A stretch of 39,419 bases of DNA from Oscillospiraceae bacterium (lineage in GTDB: Bacteria; Bacillota; Clostridia; Oscillospirales; Oscillospiraceae). The DNA is taken from positions 1 through 39,419 of the forward strand of contig CACYLY010000011.1 of the NCBI GenBank assembly GCA_902775355.1, given 5' to 3'. The notes under the pieces are model-generated. The model had not been told where the DNA came from and did not search any database. It was given only the letters and a program-made list of their open reading frames with translations. This document shows, piece after piece, positions 1-8,279 of this stretch (within the stretch, counting starts at the first letter, position 1; each line of letters starts with the position of its first letter). The position numbers and the translations under genes are program-made.

Positions 1-147
1 GGGGCGGACGCGAAGATCCTGCAGCGGGCCCAGCAGGCGGCTCTGCAGCTGCTGCGGGACGATCCGGAGCTTACGCTGCCGGAGCATCAGGCCCTGCACG
101 CCCAGGTGGATCGGCTCTTCCGCAGCAACGCCGACAGCTTTAACTGA
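1..147 (+). CDS. recG: C-terminal end of probable ATP-dependent DNA helicase RecG (partial)
   Basis: Frame 1 is open from the first base to a TGA at 145-147 and gives 48 residues. They form an amphipathic helix followed by a short motif (DPELTLPEHQALHAQV) and a tail ending in SFN. The pattern of an alanine/glutamine-rich helix, then 'L-x-x-DP-x-L-x-x-PEH' and a final hydrophobic helix, matches the extreme C-terminus of clostridial RecG, the branch-migrating helicase of recombination and fork rescue. No helicase motif lies inside the window, so the assignment rests only on this tail; PriA or another superfamily 2 protein is possible. The gene is the only plus-strand gene before 10 kb. Confidence 0.5.
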   Translation, partial: GADAKILQRAQQAALQLLRDDPELTLPEHQALHAQVDRLFRSNADSFN

Positions 148-186
148 GAGCGGGATTGCGCATTTTGTTTTGCGGTCGGCAAAGAA

Positions 187-372
187 CGCTGTAATGGCTT
201 CGCGAGCGCGGCGAGTCGAAGGATCTATATCCTCGCAGCGCCGACCATCGGTCGGCGAAATCCACGGGGTCGCCGGGCAATGCCCGGCGCTGCGGGAGCG
301 ACGTTGCTCATTTGGCGAGAGGGGCAAGCCCCTCCCCTGCGCTGTCACAGCTTCGCCTCCTCAAAAGAGGAG
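187..372. repeat. Composite array of short palindromic repeats, copy A
   Basis: Several palindromes follow one another between the recG-like stop and the terminator. 207-224 is a fragment of the element seen complete at 27919-28021 (shared AGTCGAAGGATCT). 234-294 is a nested palindrome with outer arms CGCAGCGCCG and CGGCGCTGCG, enclosing CCGACCATCGGTCGG and GCCGGGCAATGCCCGGC. 319-334 is GAGGGGC-AA-GCCCCTC. 357-372 is a CCTCC...GGAG hairpin. The same modules occur in the same order at 4887-5132. No gene is seen here; a reading frame across it is repeat translation. Confidence 0.75.
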
Positions 373-393
373 AAAAGTCCTTCTCTTGCATAT

Positions 394-425
394 AAAAACA
401 GCACCCCTTGCGGGGTGCTGTTTTT
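394..425. terminator. Bidirectional intrinsic terminator
   Basis: A perfect 14-bp stem (394-407 with 412-425) has a TTGC loop. One side begins with five A and the other ends with five T, so it can stop transcription from both directions. It lies between the plus-strand recG-like gene and the convergent minus-strand lipoprotein gene. Confidence 0.9.
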
Positions 426-438
426 GTATATTCAATGA

Positions 439-1254
439 TCATGTATCGTTCGCGAGCGTTCCCATGGGCGTGAGGAACAGGGTCATGCACGGGCCGCTCT
501 CGTCGGAGAGGACCAGACGCAGCATCCCGTCCTCCTGCAGGCTCAGGCGCAGCGCGTCGTCCCCCTCCGAGAGGACCAGAGCGCCCTCGGAAAAGTCCAT
601 ATCCACCAGCACGTCGCCGAACAGGTCGCCGCCGAGAGCGGCGCGCTGTCCCTCAATGTACAGGTCGGTGTTCTCGCCGAAGAGCTCGGCGGGCCAGATC
701 TGACCGTTCATGTCCACAAAGCTGCAGATCCAGTAGCCGTCCATCTCGCCGACGGCCGTGTCGCCCCGCAGGGCGGCGGGCGCATAGAGGTCCGCCGGCT
801 GCTCCCGGGTGAAGACCACCTCGGTCAGCGGCCAGTACAGGGTCTCGCCCCGCACGGACAGAGGCGCGCTTTCGTCCCCGTCCAGCCAGATGAAGCCGTC
901 GTTCAGGACCCAGCTGCCCCGGACGCTGTCCTTCGCGGAGTTGGCGACGCTGAGCTCATAGCTGCCGTCCTCGTGCAGGTCCAGGCAGAAGCTCACCACC
1001 TGCAGGGTGCCGTACCAGGAGCCCGCAAGGGCCTCCTCCGGCGTGGGAGCGGCAGGCGGTTCCGGGATATCCGGCATCGGATGCGGCGTCGCCTCCGGCG
1101 CGGGATCCTCGGTCTGCTCGGGCTGGGTGGGCTGTTCGGGCTGCTCGGTCTGCGTCGGCTGTTCCGGCTGTGCGGGCGCGGTCTCCGTCTCTCCGCAGGC
1201 GGAAAGAGTGAGGATCAGCGCGAGAGCAAGCAGCAAAGCAAGCAATTTCTTCAT
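439..1254 (-). CDS. Secreted lipoprotein with Pro/Glu/Gln/Thr linker and lipocalin-like C-terminal region
   Basis: The 271-residue protein starts with a lipoprotein signal peptide: MKK, a Leu/Ala core and the lipobox LSAC with Cys20. It should therefore be lipid-anchored on the outer face of the membrane. Residues 21-75 are a flexible linker made of PEQPTQ-like repeats that would lift the folded part through the wall. Residues 75-271 hold two stretches of alternating beta strands with the pattern 'G-x-W...L-x-L-x-x-D-G-x-Y/M-x-L', similar to lipocalin-like domains of clostridial lipoproteins. No enzyme motif is visible. The gene follows the Ig-like secreted protein gene by 26 bp and ends at a strong terminator, so it is probably the last gene of that operon. 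The ribosome site AAGAAAGGAG is 6 bases from the ATG. Function unknown. Confidence 0.8.
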   Translation of the reverse strand: MKKLLALLLALALILTLSACGETETAPAQPEQPTQTEQPEQPTQPEQTEDPAPEATPHPMPDIPEPPAAPTPEEALAGSWYGTLQVVSFCLDLHEDGSYELSVANSAKDSVRGSWVLNDGFIWLDGDESAPLSVRGETLYWPLTEVVFTREQPADLYAPAALRGDTAVGEMDGYWICSFVDMNGQIWPAELFGENTDLYIEGQRAALGGDLFGDVLVDMDFSEGALVLSEGDDALRLSLQEDGMLRLVLSDESGPCMTLFLTPMGTLANDT

Positions 1255-1280
1255 GTTGATTCTCCTTTCTTCCGTCCGTG

Positions 1281-3887
1281 TTATCGGCCCTTTACCGGGG
1301 CCATCTCCGAGACTGTGTTATACAGGGAGTCGCGGATCTCCATGGTATAGGCGCAGGTTGTGCTGGCCGAGTGGGGATACTCCAGCCAGCCCAGGGAGTC
1401 CACCGTGTAGGTTTTCACTACCTTGTAAACATCCTCGTTCTTTTTGGCATTGGGATCATAGCAGCTGACGGTGACCTTATAGGGTCCCACGCCGGCGACA
1501 AAAAGCCATCTGGAGAGTCTGCCGCCGTTGACCGTTTCCGTCTCTGCGCAGGCCAGCTCATCGTAGGCCATCACCTCGTCGCTGGTGGAACTCTTGCCGG
1601 TATAGCTGTCGGTCACGATACAGACGTAGCTTTTGCCCAATCCCGTATTCGGCACCTTATAGTCCGGCGAGTCGCCGACTTTTGTCCATCCGGTATCGGT
1701 TTTGACCTTCCAAACATACTGCAGCCCTTTGTTGTCTCCGGTTCCGGAAACAGCGCGGCAGTGCAGCACGGGAGCAGGTCCGTCATATTTGGTAACGGTG
1801 GTCACGGGCTGATCGATGATGAACGGTTCATCGCCCTCATAGTTTATACGGATGCCCGGGACGTTCAGCGTATGATCGTCCGCGTCCGTCACATAGCAGA
1901 AATACCAGCCGGGCTTGTCCACAATGAGATAGTTTTCTTCCTGATCGTCCCATCTCTCCTGCTGGTCGGTGAGAGGACCGTCCCAGATCCATCTGTAAGA
2001 GTAAGGCGGTTTCCCTCCTTCGACATCCACGACAAGGATGCAGTTTTCATAGGGGTAAACTTGCGTATAGGGTCCGGAGGTCCATACTACGCGCATAGCC
2101 CCATCGGTGACGGTGAAATAATCCGACTCCGCCCACTGGCCCTTCGAATCCTCTGCATAGACCCAATAGGAGCCGGGCTCCGTGATCTCAAAGCTGGGCG
2201 TTTTTCCCTGGCCTGTATAGACCTTCTCCTTCACGCCGTAGGCGCGGACGGTATAGGTAAAGGGCGCCTCGCCGTTTTCCATCTCCATGTCCGTGACGAA
2301 AACGCCGCTTTCGTCCAGATCGCCGCCCTGGGGCTGGCGGAGGATATTCAGTTGTTTTCCCTCCACGTGGATGTAGACCGGGATCTCCGCTCCCGTGCCG
2401 TCACGGCCGGTGCAGCAATACCAGCCGGGGCCGGAGATCTCCAGGGTGAAGACGCGGCCTTCGGCTGCGTCGCTGGTCTGCTCTTCCACAGGCACGTCGT
2501 CCTTGGTCCAGCTCGCCGAATAAGGGGCCTCGCCGCCCTGGAGGCGGACCTCCAGGAGCAGGGTCTCACCGGGTCCGATCTCGGTGGCCGACGTGCAGTC
2601 CAGCAGCGCGAATCCTTCCCCGGCATAGGCGTAAACCCTGCGGGACCGTACCGAATCGCCCGCCTGGTCCGTGACTTCACAGTAGATCATCCTGCCGGAC
2701 AGCCTTTCCTCCAGCGGGAGCACGGGAGAGTTGGCGCCTTCGATCTTCCAGGGCTGCCCATCTCCCCAGTTGTCGTCCACCCACCACTGGTAGGAATAGG
2801 GCTTGACGCCGTCCGCTACACGGATGGTGAACTCGCCGCCCTCCTTGCCGTCCAGGTTCTGGGGCTCTTCCACAATGCGCAGGCGATAGCGAAGCTCCGC
2901 GCTGTCGGTGACGGTCCAGTTGCCGGCGTTGTCGCGGATGATGCAGTAATACTCGCTGTCCCCGCGGTCCGCTGTAAAGCTGGGCTCGTCGCTCTTACCC
3001 AGGTTGTGATCGTGCGGATCAAAATACTTACTGGGATCAAGCTGCTCGGTGGTGCCGGCGGGCTCTTTCGCGGCCATTTCGCCGCGGCCGGTGAGCTTTC
3101 CCGCAAGGCCCAGCGCCTGCTGTCGCTCCTCTTGATAGGCCGCGATCAGTTCCGCAAGCTTCTCGTCGGCATGGCTCGACACATACTCCGTCATCTGGCT
3201 TTCCTTGTCCTCGGTCTTGTCCACCCGGTGCCACTCGTAGGTATAGGGCTCCTCGCCGCCCTCCACCGCAACGGTCATGGTGTGGGTCTCGCCGCTGTCG
3301 CGGGTGATGACGCCGTCCTCGGGCTGGCGCGTCACGACCAGCACGGGTTCCTTCGGCGGCTGCGGGATGCGCAGCTGCTGGAACAGATCATCGATCGGGG
3401 AGATCTTTTCGTCCTTGGTCTCGCCGCAGCGGTTGCAGTAGTAGTGCATGGTCTTCATGCCCAGCACACCGCCGCCGTCCTCAATCAAAACGCCCTCGTT
3501 CCAATCGTGACCCAGAGCCGGGAAATACTGTTCTTCAAACGCACTACAATTATAGCAATACCGATACATTTCAATTCCGCGCGTACAATTCGGAAACTCT
3601 TCAGGATTATCCGCCTCTTCCGCACGCTCCCAGTCGCTCCAGTTGTGCCCTCTGTCCGGAGCTTTTGCCGGAGAGACTTCATAGTAGTGTTCTCCGCACC
3701 TTCTGCAGTACCAATGCTTGGTGCCTGCTGTCGTACAGGTCGCCGTGTCTTCATTTAGACCCCACCGGTGCGATCCTCCGCCGAAGCAGCCGCTGGCAGG
3801 CGGATCGGCCTGGGCCACGATCGGGGCCAGGCTCAGGGTCAGGATCAGGGCCAGGGCCAAAGCCAGGGTTTGTCTGATTCTCTTCAT
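1281..3887 (-). CDS. Large secreted protein with CxxC repeats and about seven Ig-like domains
   Basis: The start chosen is the ATG at 3885-3887, preceded by AAGGAGG; a longer open frame to 3974 lacks a ribosome site. The 868-residue protein has a signal peptide cleaved after about Ala27 (AQA|DPP). Residues about 50-155 hold three copies of a small motif ending in CxxC, the first two closing with GHxW (C61/C64, C111/C114, C151/C154), a repeat common in secreted clostridial proteins. The rest is a string of beta-sandwich modules, each marked by 'GG-x-x-PY-x-Y-x-W' (GGEEPYTYEW, GVKPYSYQW, GGEAPYSASW, NGEAPFTYTV, GGKPPYSYRW and two more divergent copies) and a later 'Y-x-C-x-V-x-D' strand, like Ig-like or PKD adhesin domains. 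No LPxTG signal, membrane anchor or enzyme domain is visible, so it is likely released or held non-covalently. Its operon neighbours are the response regulator upstream and a lipoprotein downstream. Confidence 0.85.
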   Translation of the reverse strand: MKRIRQTLALALALILTLSLAPIVAQADPPASGCFGGGSHRWGLNEDTATCTTAGTKHWYCRRCGEHYYEVSPAKAPDRGHNWSDWERAEEADNPEEFPNCTRGIEMYRYCYNCSAFEEQYFPALGHDWNEGVLIEDGGGVLGMKTMHYYCNRCGETKDEKISPIDDLFQQLRIPQPPKEPVLVVTRQPEDGVITRDSGETHTMTVAVEGGEEPYTYEWHRVDKTEDKESQMTEYVSSHADEKLAELIAAYQEERQQALGLAGKLTGRGEMAAKEPAGTTEQLDPSKYFDPHDHNLGKSDEPSFTADRGDSEYYCIIRDNAGNWTVTDSAELRYRLRIVEEPQNLDGKEGGEFTIRVADGVKPYSYQWWVDDNWGDGQPWKIEGANSPVLPLEERLSGRMIYCEVTDQAGDSVRSRRVYAYAGEGFALLDCTSATEIGPGETLLLEVRLQGGEAPYSASWTKDDVPVEEQTSDAAEGRVFTLEISGPGWYCCTGRDGTGAEIPVYIHVEGKQLNILRQPQGGDLDESGVFVTDMEMENGEAPFTYTVRAYGVKEKVYTGQGKTPSFEITEPGSYWVYAEDSKGQWAESDYFTVTDGAMRVVWTSGPYTQVYPYENCILVVDVEGGKPPYSYRWIWDGPLTDQQERWDDQEENYLIVDKPGWYFCYVTDADDHTLNVPGIRINYEGDEPFIIDQPVTTVTKYDGPAPVLHCRAVSGTGDNKGLQYVWKVKTDTGWTKVGDSPDYKVPNTGLGKSYVCIVTDSYTGKSSTSDEVMAYDELACAETETVNGGRLSRWLFVAGVGPYKVTVSCYDPNAKKNEDVYKVVKTYTVDSLGWLEYPHSASTTCAYTMEIRDSLYNTVSEMAPVKGR

Positions 3888-3970
3888 CAACTTTTCCTCC
3901 TTGTATTCCTTATCGTTTCTTTCGTAAACGCGCAGTCTCTTCTTTCCGTTCTCCTTCCCTCCTCTGTATA

Positions 3971-4627
3971 TCATCTCTCGTTTGTCTTCACTCTGTCGCT
4001 GTCGTGGACCACAAGGCCCAGGAAGCGGGCGTTCATCGCCAGATCGAGACGGCTGGCGAAGCCGGTCTTTTCCATGATGTTTTGCAGATGGCGCTTCACC
4101 GTGTTGACGGAGATGTGGAGCTTCTCGGCGATCTCCTCGTTGGTGAGGCTGGCCGTCAGCTCCCGCAGCACGTCCAGCTCCCGCTCCGTCAGCTCCCCGC
4201 GGCTGCTCTTGCCGAAGTTCACCCGGGGCTGCTCCGCCGGATAGACCGATTCGCCGCCCACGGTGCGGTCCATGATCTCAATGAGGCTGTGGTCGTCGTA
4301 CTCCTTGTACCAGAAGCTCTCCACCCCCAGGGCCCGGGCCTTTTCCTCCCAGCTGGTCTCCGAGGTGGAGGTGGTCAGGATGATCTTGACCTCCGGGTGC
4401 TTTTTCTTGATGATCCCCGCGGCGCTCAAGCCGTCGATCCCCTCCTGCATCATCACGTCCAGGATCAGGAGCTCGAAGCGGTGCCCGTCCACATAATCCA
4501 CCGCCTCCTGGGCCGTGCGCAGCGACGCCGTCAGCTCATAGCGGCTGGAGGCGCGCACGTACATTTCAAAAAAGCCGCGGGAGATGTTCTGGTCGTCCGC
4601 CACAACGACCCGGATCTTTTCATTCAC
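3971..4627 (-). CDS. NarL/FixJ-type response regulator (REC + LuxR HTH)
   Basis: The receiver domain occupies residues 1-120: acidic pair D11-D12, phosphoacceptor D57 in LLILDVM, T85/T86, and the conserved lysine K108. A LuxR-type helix-turn-helix follows (LTERELDVL...NEEIAEKLHISVNTVKRHL) at about 150-205. When phosphorylated by a histidine kinase, the protein should dimerise and bind DNA. The GTG at 4625-4627 is taken as start because AAAGGGCGG lies 7 bases before it; a TTG 21 bases further upstream is the alternative. The likely partner kinase is at 5248-6564, 600 bp upstream across a repeat nest. The gene sits 83 bp before the secreted Ig-like protein gene, a plausible target or operon partner. 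Confidence 0.9.
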   Translation of the reverse strand: MNEKIRVVVADDQNISRGFFEMYVRASSRYELTASLRTAQEAVDYVDGHRFELLILDVMMQEGIDGLSAAGIIKKKHPEVKIILTTSTSETSWEEKARALGVESFWYKEYDDHSLIEIMDRTVGGESVYPAEQPRVNFGKSSRGELTERELDVLRELTASLTNEEIAEKLHISVNTVKRHLQNIMEKTGFASRLDLAMNARFLGLVVHDSDRVKTNER

Positions 4628-4790
4628 ACAGACGCACCGCCCTTTCAAAAGCCGTCCTTGCTTCTGCCTCTTCTCGGGAAAAGGGCATAGTCCACCCCGC
4701 CCTTAATATTTCGTCCTTATTATATCGAAAGAAATGAGGGCTGCCTATCACCCATTTGTACCATTTTTGAGGGGGGAAACATAAAAATTA

Positions 4791-4814
4791 CGCTCCCGAC
4801 GGAAATCGGGAGCG
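4791..4814 (-). terminator. Probable intrinsic terminator after the sensor kinase transcript
   Basis: A 9-bp stem CGCTCCCGA/TCGGGAGCG (4791-4799 with 4806-4814) is followed on the minus strand by TAATTTTTA. It would end a transcript reading out of the kinase gene before the response regulator. The T tract is interrupted, so it may be leaky. Confidence 0.5.
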
Positions 4815-4886
4815 ATGAGAATGGTTTTGTTCGGGGTTTTCCGGGCGTGACGTTTTGCCAACATGAGCGGAGCAAAGAATCTTCAC

Positions 4887-5230
4887 CCCGCCGTAGCGCC
4901 GAGCATCGCTCGGCGAACCTCAAGCGATACGACGCCGGGCAATGCCCGGCGCTACGGCGGGAACGGATGTAGGCGCGCGTAGGGAGCGATCCCCTGATCG
5001 CTCCGCAAACGGGCTGTCGAGGGCGCCAGCCCCTACAGAGGATGATCCGGCGTCGCTGCGGATCGGCGGGAGGGGACAAGCCCCTCCCCTACGGCGTCTT
5101 CAGTGCGTTCTTGCCTCCCTCTTAGAGGGAGGTGTCGCGGCGCGCCCCCGCAAGCGCCGTGAGGTCGGGAATTTGAAGACAGAGGAACGGATTGCCACAC
5201 CAGTGACTCGGTCACTGGTTCGCAATGACA
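4887..5230. repeat. Composite array of short palindromic repeats, copy B
   Basis: The 620 bp between response regulator and kinase hold no convincing gene but a row of palindromes. 4887-4961 is a nested element with perfect 15-bp outer arms (CCCGCCGTAGCGCCG and its complement) enclosing GCCGAGCATCGCTCGGC and GCCGGGCAATGCCCGGC. 5068-5088 is GGGAGGGG-ACAAG-CCCCTCCC. About 5114-5132 is a CCTCCCTC/GAGGGAGG hairpin. 5189-5230 is an inverted repeat from GGATTGCCA to CGCAATGACA around CAGTGA-CTCGG-TCACTG. The first three families are those of 187-372, in the same order. The array runs up to the kinase stop codon. Confidence 0.8.
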
Positions 5231-5247
5231 ATGGGATAAGGTCGCCC

Positions 5248-6564
5248 CTACGGGCGCGCGAGGAGCGTGAGCTCCAGCTTGAAGCGTGGCAGGCTTTGGA
5301 CGCGCATTCGGCCGCCGGCCGTCTCCACGCTGCGGCGCAGGCTCAGCAGGCCGCCGCTCTCGGCGATCTCGCCCTTGGGGGGCTTGCCGTTGTTGGTGAT
5401 CGTCAGGAAAAGATCCTTCGACTCCGCTTCTCTTTGTTCTGGCTGACGCGTGTCGCTCCCTCCCAGGACGACCTCGATCCGGTCGCCCTCCGCGTGCTTG
5501 ACGGTATTGGCCGCGCACTCTCGGATCGCCTGGGCCAGGAGGGAGCGGGCGGCGGGCTCCTGCGGAAAGCGGCCCTGCAGCTCCACCGTCACGCCGATGC
5601 TCTCCGCCAGACTGATCGCCGTGCGCAGCGGGTCCTCCTCCGACGGCCGGCTGGTCTCGCCCAGAAGGAAGCGGTTCATCTGCCGGGTCATCAGGGCGAC
5701 CATGGCGCGATCCGTGCTTTCCGGATGCTCGATATAGTGCCGGCCCATCAGCAGCACCTGGCCCAGCTCGTTGTGCAGGGCGCTGCGGGCGGCGGCTTCT
5801 TCCTGTCGCACAAACATCTCGCCGGAGAGCTTGGCCGCCTCTTTCATGCGCCGCTGGATTTGCTGCAGGCGGGCGTTTTTCTCCCGCAGCTCCTCCGTGA
5901 TGCGGTAGCGCTCGGTCACATTGACGGCGCTGGTCCGTTCAAAGCGCTGCCCGTCCACGGCAAGGGCTTCCCGGTCGAAGAGCCAGACCTCCCCCCGGTC
6001 GGTGGGGACCAGGCGCTTGCCGCCCTGATCCTCGCCCCGCGTTTCCAGCGCGGCCCAGAATCGGCGGGCGTCGGAGAGGCGATCGCCCGTCAGTTCCCGG
6101 CACAGCGCGTCCATTTTCAGATTGGTCAGCAGCACCGTGCCGTCCTTTCCGCTGACGCAGATCCCCTCCGGCAGCAGGTCCAGGGTCTGCCGGATGGCGG
6201 CGGGCGTCACCGTGCCGGTCCGATACCGCCGGTATTCCAGGAAGCGATAGAGCAGGATCCCCGAAGAAAGCAGCTCCAGAAGCGCATAGACCGCCCAGGG
6301 CACAGTCCGGATCAGCCCCATGAGCGGGATCGTGTACCTGGTGATCTTCGGATCGGGATAATTGACAAGATCATACGCCTCCAGCATGAACACGAAGATC
6401 AGGAAGCCCAGCAGCATATGCAGGGCGGCGCGCAGCATCTGCCCTCTGTTCTTCTCCTGGAAGGAGAGCAGGGCCGCCGCCGTCTGGACGATCTGCAAAA
6501 ACAGCGCGATCATCAGGAGCAGCAGGGCTCCGGACGTCTCGGCAATTTCGAAATAAGACTTCAT
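5248..6564 (-). CDS. Membrane sensor histidine kinase (HisKA_3/NarX-like)
   Basis: The 438-residue protein has three or four hydrophobic segments (about 12-34, 45-66, 78-106), a PAS-like region (about 120-220), a coiled coil (220-250) and a transmitter. The phosphoacceptor is H264 in SALHNELGQ, a variant of the HisKA_3 motif in which Asp after His is Asn. The ATPase domain has the N box (RECAANTVKHAEG, E349 and N353) and the lid motif ESGGLLSLRRSVETAGG; the usual DNG of the G1 box reads NNG at 391-393, a divergence that could lower activity. Its ATG overlaps the stop of the 7TM sensor gene by 4 bases (ATGA), so the two are translationally coupled. The likely partner is the response regulator at 3971-4627. 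The final codons ARP-stop lie in a repeat-like sequence. Confidence 0.88.
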   Translation of the reverse strand: MKSYFEIAETSGALLLLMIALFLQIVQTAAALLSFQEKNRGQMLRAALHMLLGFLIFVFMLEAYDLVNYPDPKITRYTIPLMGLIRTVPWAVYALLELLSSGILLYRFLEYRRYRTGTVTPAAIRQTLDLLPEGICVSGKDGTVLLTNLKMDALCRELTGDRLSDARRFWAALETRGEDQGGKRLVPTDRGEVWLFDREALAVDGQRFERTSAVNVTERYRITEELREKNARLQQIQRRMKEAAKLSGEMFVRQEEAAARSALHNELGQVLLMGRHYIEHPESTDRAMVALMTRQMNRFLLGETSRPSEEDPLRTAISLAESIGVTVELQGRFPQEPAARSLLAQAIRECAANTVKHAEGDRIEVVLGGSDTRQPEQREAESKDLFLTITNNGKPPKGEIAESGGLLSLRRSVETAGGRMRVQSLPRFKLELTLLARP

Positions 6565-8201
6565 CGACCTTCGCCTCCTTCCGCACGGATCGTCAGGAAG
6601 GTGCAGCCGTCGCTCTCCCGCCAGTCCACCGGGAGCTCCGTCTCCGGAAGACCGGGATTTTCGCCGGCCTCCATGGCGAGCCGGACGCCGCCGGGCAGCA
6701 GCGACACGGTCATCCTTTTCAGGTAGGGCAGGAAGGCCTCGATCAGGGTCTCAAAGCTGTCATAAAGCGCGTGGACCGTCTCCAGCGGCAGCGCCGAATA
6801 CTCCTCTCCCATGGCCGCCGCGTCGATCCCGCAGCATTTCAGGAAGCGTGCAGATTCCTGCAGCGCCAGGAACAGCTCCCGGTTCGGCTTCGGCAGGCTC
6901 TCCTCCGAGAGCAGGAGCAGATTGCTCTTGCGTTTGCAATAGGCGTTCAGTACGCAGCAGCGGGCCAGGGCGGCGGGAAAGCCCTCCGACTCCGGCGGCG
7001 TGCCCTCCAGCAGCGCTTCGATCCGTTTCTGTTTTGGATAGAGGGCGGCGGCGATCCGGTCGTAGACCTGGTTTTGGGCGTCCAGATGGGCCTTCTTTTC
7101 CTTCAGCTCGTTCTCCACGGCGATCAGGTCGTTCTCCTCGCTCAGGATCTCGTTGGCCTCGGCCAGGCGGCGGCCCTCCCGGTGCAGCTCGCTCTCGTCC
7201 TCCGTCCAGAAGGCATAGCCCGGGCGGAGCTCCATCCCCGAAAGCCGGGTGTCCTCGTCCAGATACACGGGAGCCGCCGCGGCCTCGGCCAGCTGCGCCT
7301 CAGACGCGCGGATCGGCAGGTTGGTCTCATAGACCAGCGTAAAATCCTCGTCCGTGATCCGGACCGGCAGCCCCAGATTCGTAAAGAAGCCCGTATAGTT
7401 CTCATTGTACGGGATCAGGCGGTTTCGGATACAGACTTCAAAGAAGCCCAGCATGGCGAAAACGTGGATCTCCGGCGCGTGATACATGCGGACAAGGTCC
7501 AGACGCGTGAACACCAGCAGATTGAGAAGGCTCATGGCAGCCCACAGCAAAACCACGCCGCCGAACCAGAGCAGGCCCCGAAGGTTCCGCCGCCAGGCAT
7601 TCCGGATCAGGATCGCAAAGCCTGCCAGCAGGGTCATCACCATCCAGGCGTACATGAAATAAAACAGCGGGCCGTAGGTATAGGTGCCGACGATGCCGTG
7701 AAACTCAGCCAGCGGGATGAGCCGGTGATAAAACAGCTGATGCAGGTCATTGCTCATGATCAGCAGCAGCAGGGCGCAGGCGGGGATCAGCAGCAGCCGC
7801 TCTCTTCCCCTCTCCTCGGCCCTCTCCCCGCGGCTGATGCGGATACAGGTCATGAGAAACAGCGTCGGAACCAGGACCATCGGGATATTGTAGGCGTAAT
7901 CCACAAAGCGTCTGACCGTGATGCCCGTCAGGATCCTAAAGCGCAGGACCCGGACCAGAAGATAGACGATCATCAGGAGCGCCGAGGCGACGATATAGCT
8001 CCGCGCCCTGGTGGGCAGGAGCCGGGATCGCACGGACTGCATCCAGAAGAGCAGCATCCCGATATAGAGCATGAAGTTCAGGCTGAACATGAAGGTGTCG
8101 ACAATGGAGATCCGCGTCTTGGTCAGGAGATTTGCGACTCCGCCCAGCAGCAGGAAGCCAAAAAACAGCCAGGTATTCCTTTTTTGTCTCCTTATGTCCA
8201 T
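6561..8201 (-). CDS. 7TM-type membrane sensor protein without a recognisable kinase core
   Basis: About seven hydrophobic helices fill residues 10-260, resembling the N-terminal 7TM sensing region of clostridial histidine kinases. A soluble part follows with a PAS-like stretch (about 280-340) and a coiled coil (345-385). The C-terminal 160 residues look like a remnant transmitter: the spacing fits, but no phosphoacceptor HE/HD motif, N box or glycine-rich lid can be found. It may sense a signal and pass it to the kinase encoded immediately downstream with a 4-base overlap. AAGAGGCGG precedes the ATG. Equal length and order of this pair suggest a two-component system with a split or doubled sensor. 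The ligand cannot be inferred. Confidence 0.75.
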   Translation of the reverse strand: MDIRRQKRNTWLFFGFLLLGGVANLLTKTRISIVDTFMFSLNFMLYIGMLLFWMQSVRSRLLPTRARSYIVASALLMIVYLLVRVLRFRILTGITVRRFVDYAYNIPMVLVPTLFLMTCIRISRGERAEERGRERLLLIPACALLLLIMSNDLHQLFYHRLIPLAEFHGIVGTYTYGPLFYFMYAWMVMTLLAGFAILIRNAWRRNLRGLLWFGGVVLLWAAMSLLNLLVFTRLDLVRMYHAPEIHVFAMLGFFEVCIRNRLIPYNENYTGFFTNLGLPVRITDEDFTLVYETNLPIRASEAQLAEAAAAPVYLDEDTRLSGMELRPGYAFWTEDESELHREGRRLAEANEILSEENDLIAVENELKEKKAHLDAQNQVYDRIAAALYPKQKRIEALLEGTPPESEGFPAALARCCVLNAYCKRKSNLLLLSEESLPKPNRELFLALQESARFLKCCGIDAAAMGEEYSALPLETVHALYDSFETLIEAFLPYLKRMTVSLLPGGVRLAMEAGENPGLPETELPVDWRESDGCTFLTIRAEGGEGR

Positions 8202-8279
8202 AGCGCCGCCTCTTTTCGCTTCTTATTGGGAATGGCATGATCCGGAAGACCATGCCATTGAAAGAATCCTATTTGCTGT

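Noticed and set aside
170-703. Plus-strand frame starting in the repeat array
   Set aside because: It crosses a strong terminator and runs antisense to the lipoprotein gene; composition is repeat-derived.
1278-3758. Long plus-strand open frame opposite the Ig-like protein gene
   Set aside because: It has no ribosome site, signal or known domain; the minus frame has a signal peptide and repeated modules. The open frame results from high GC codon use on the other strand. The same applies to long opposite frames at 4942-6726, 6771-8240, 8466-10016, 29109-31367 and 32308-34947.
234-5230. CRISPR array
   Set aside because: The palindromes recur but there are no evenly spaced identical repeats with unique spacers, and no cas genes in the window.
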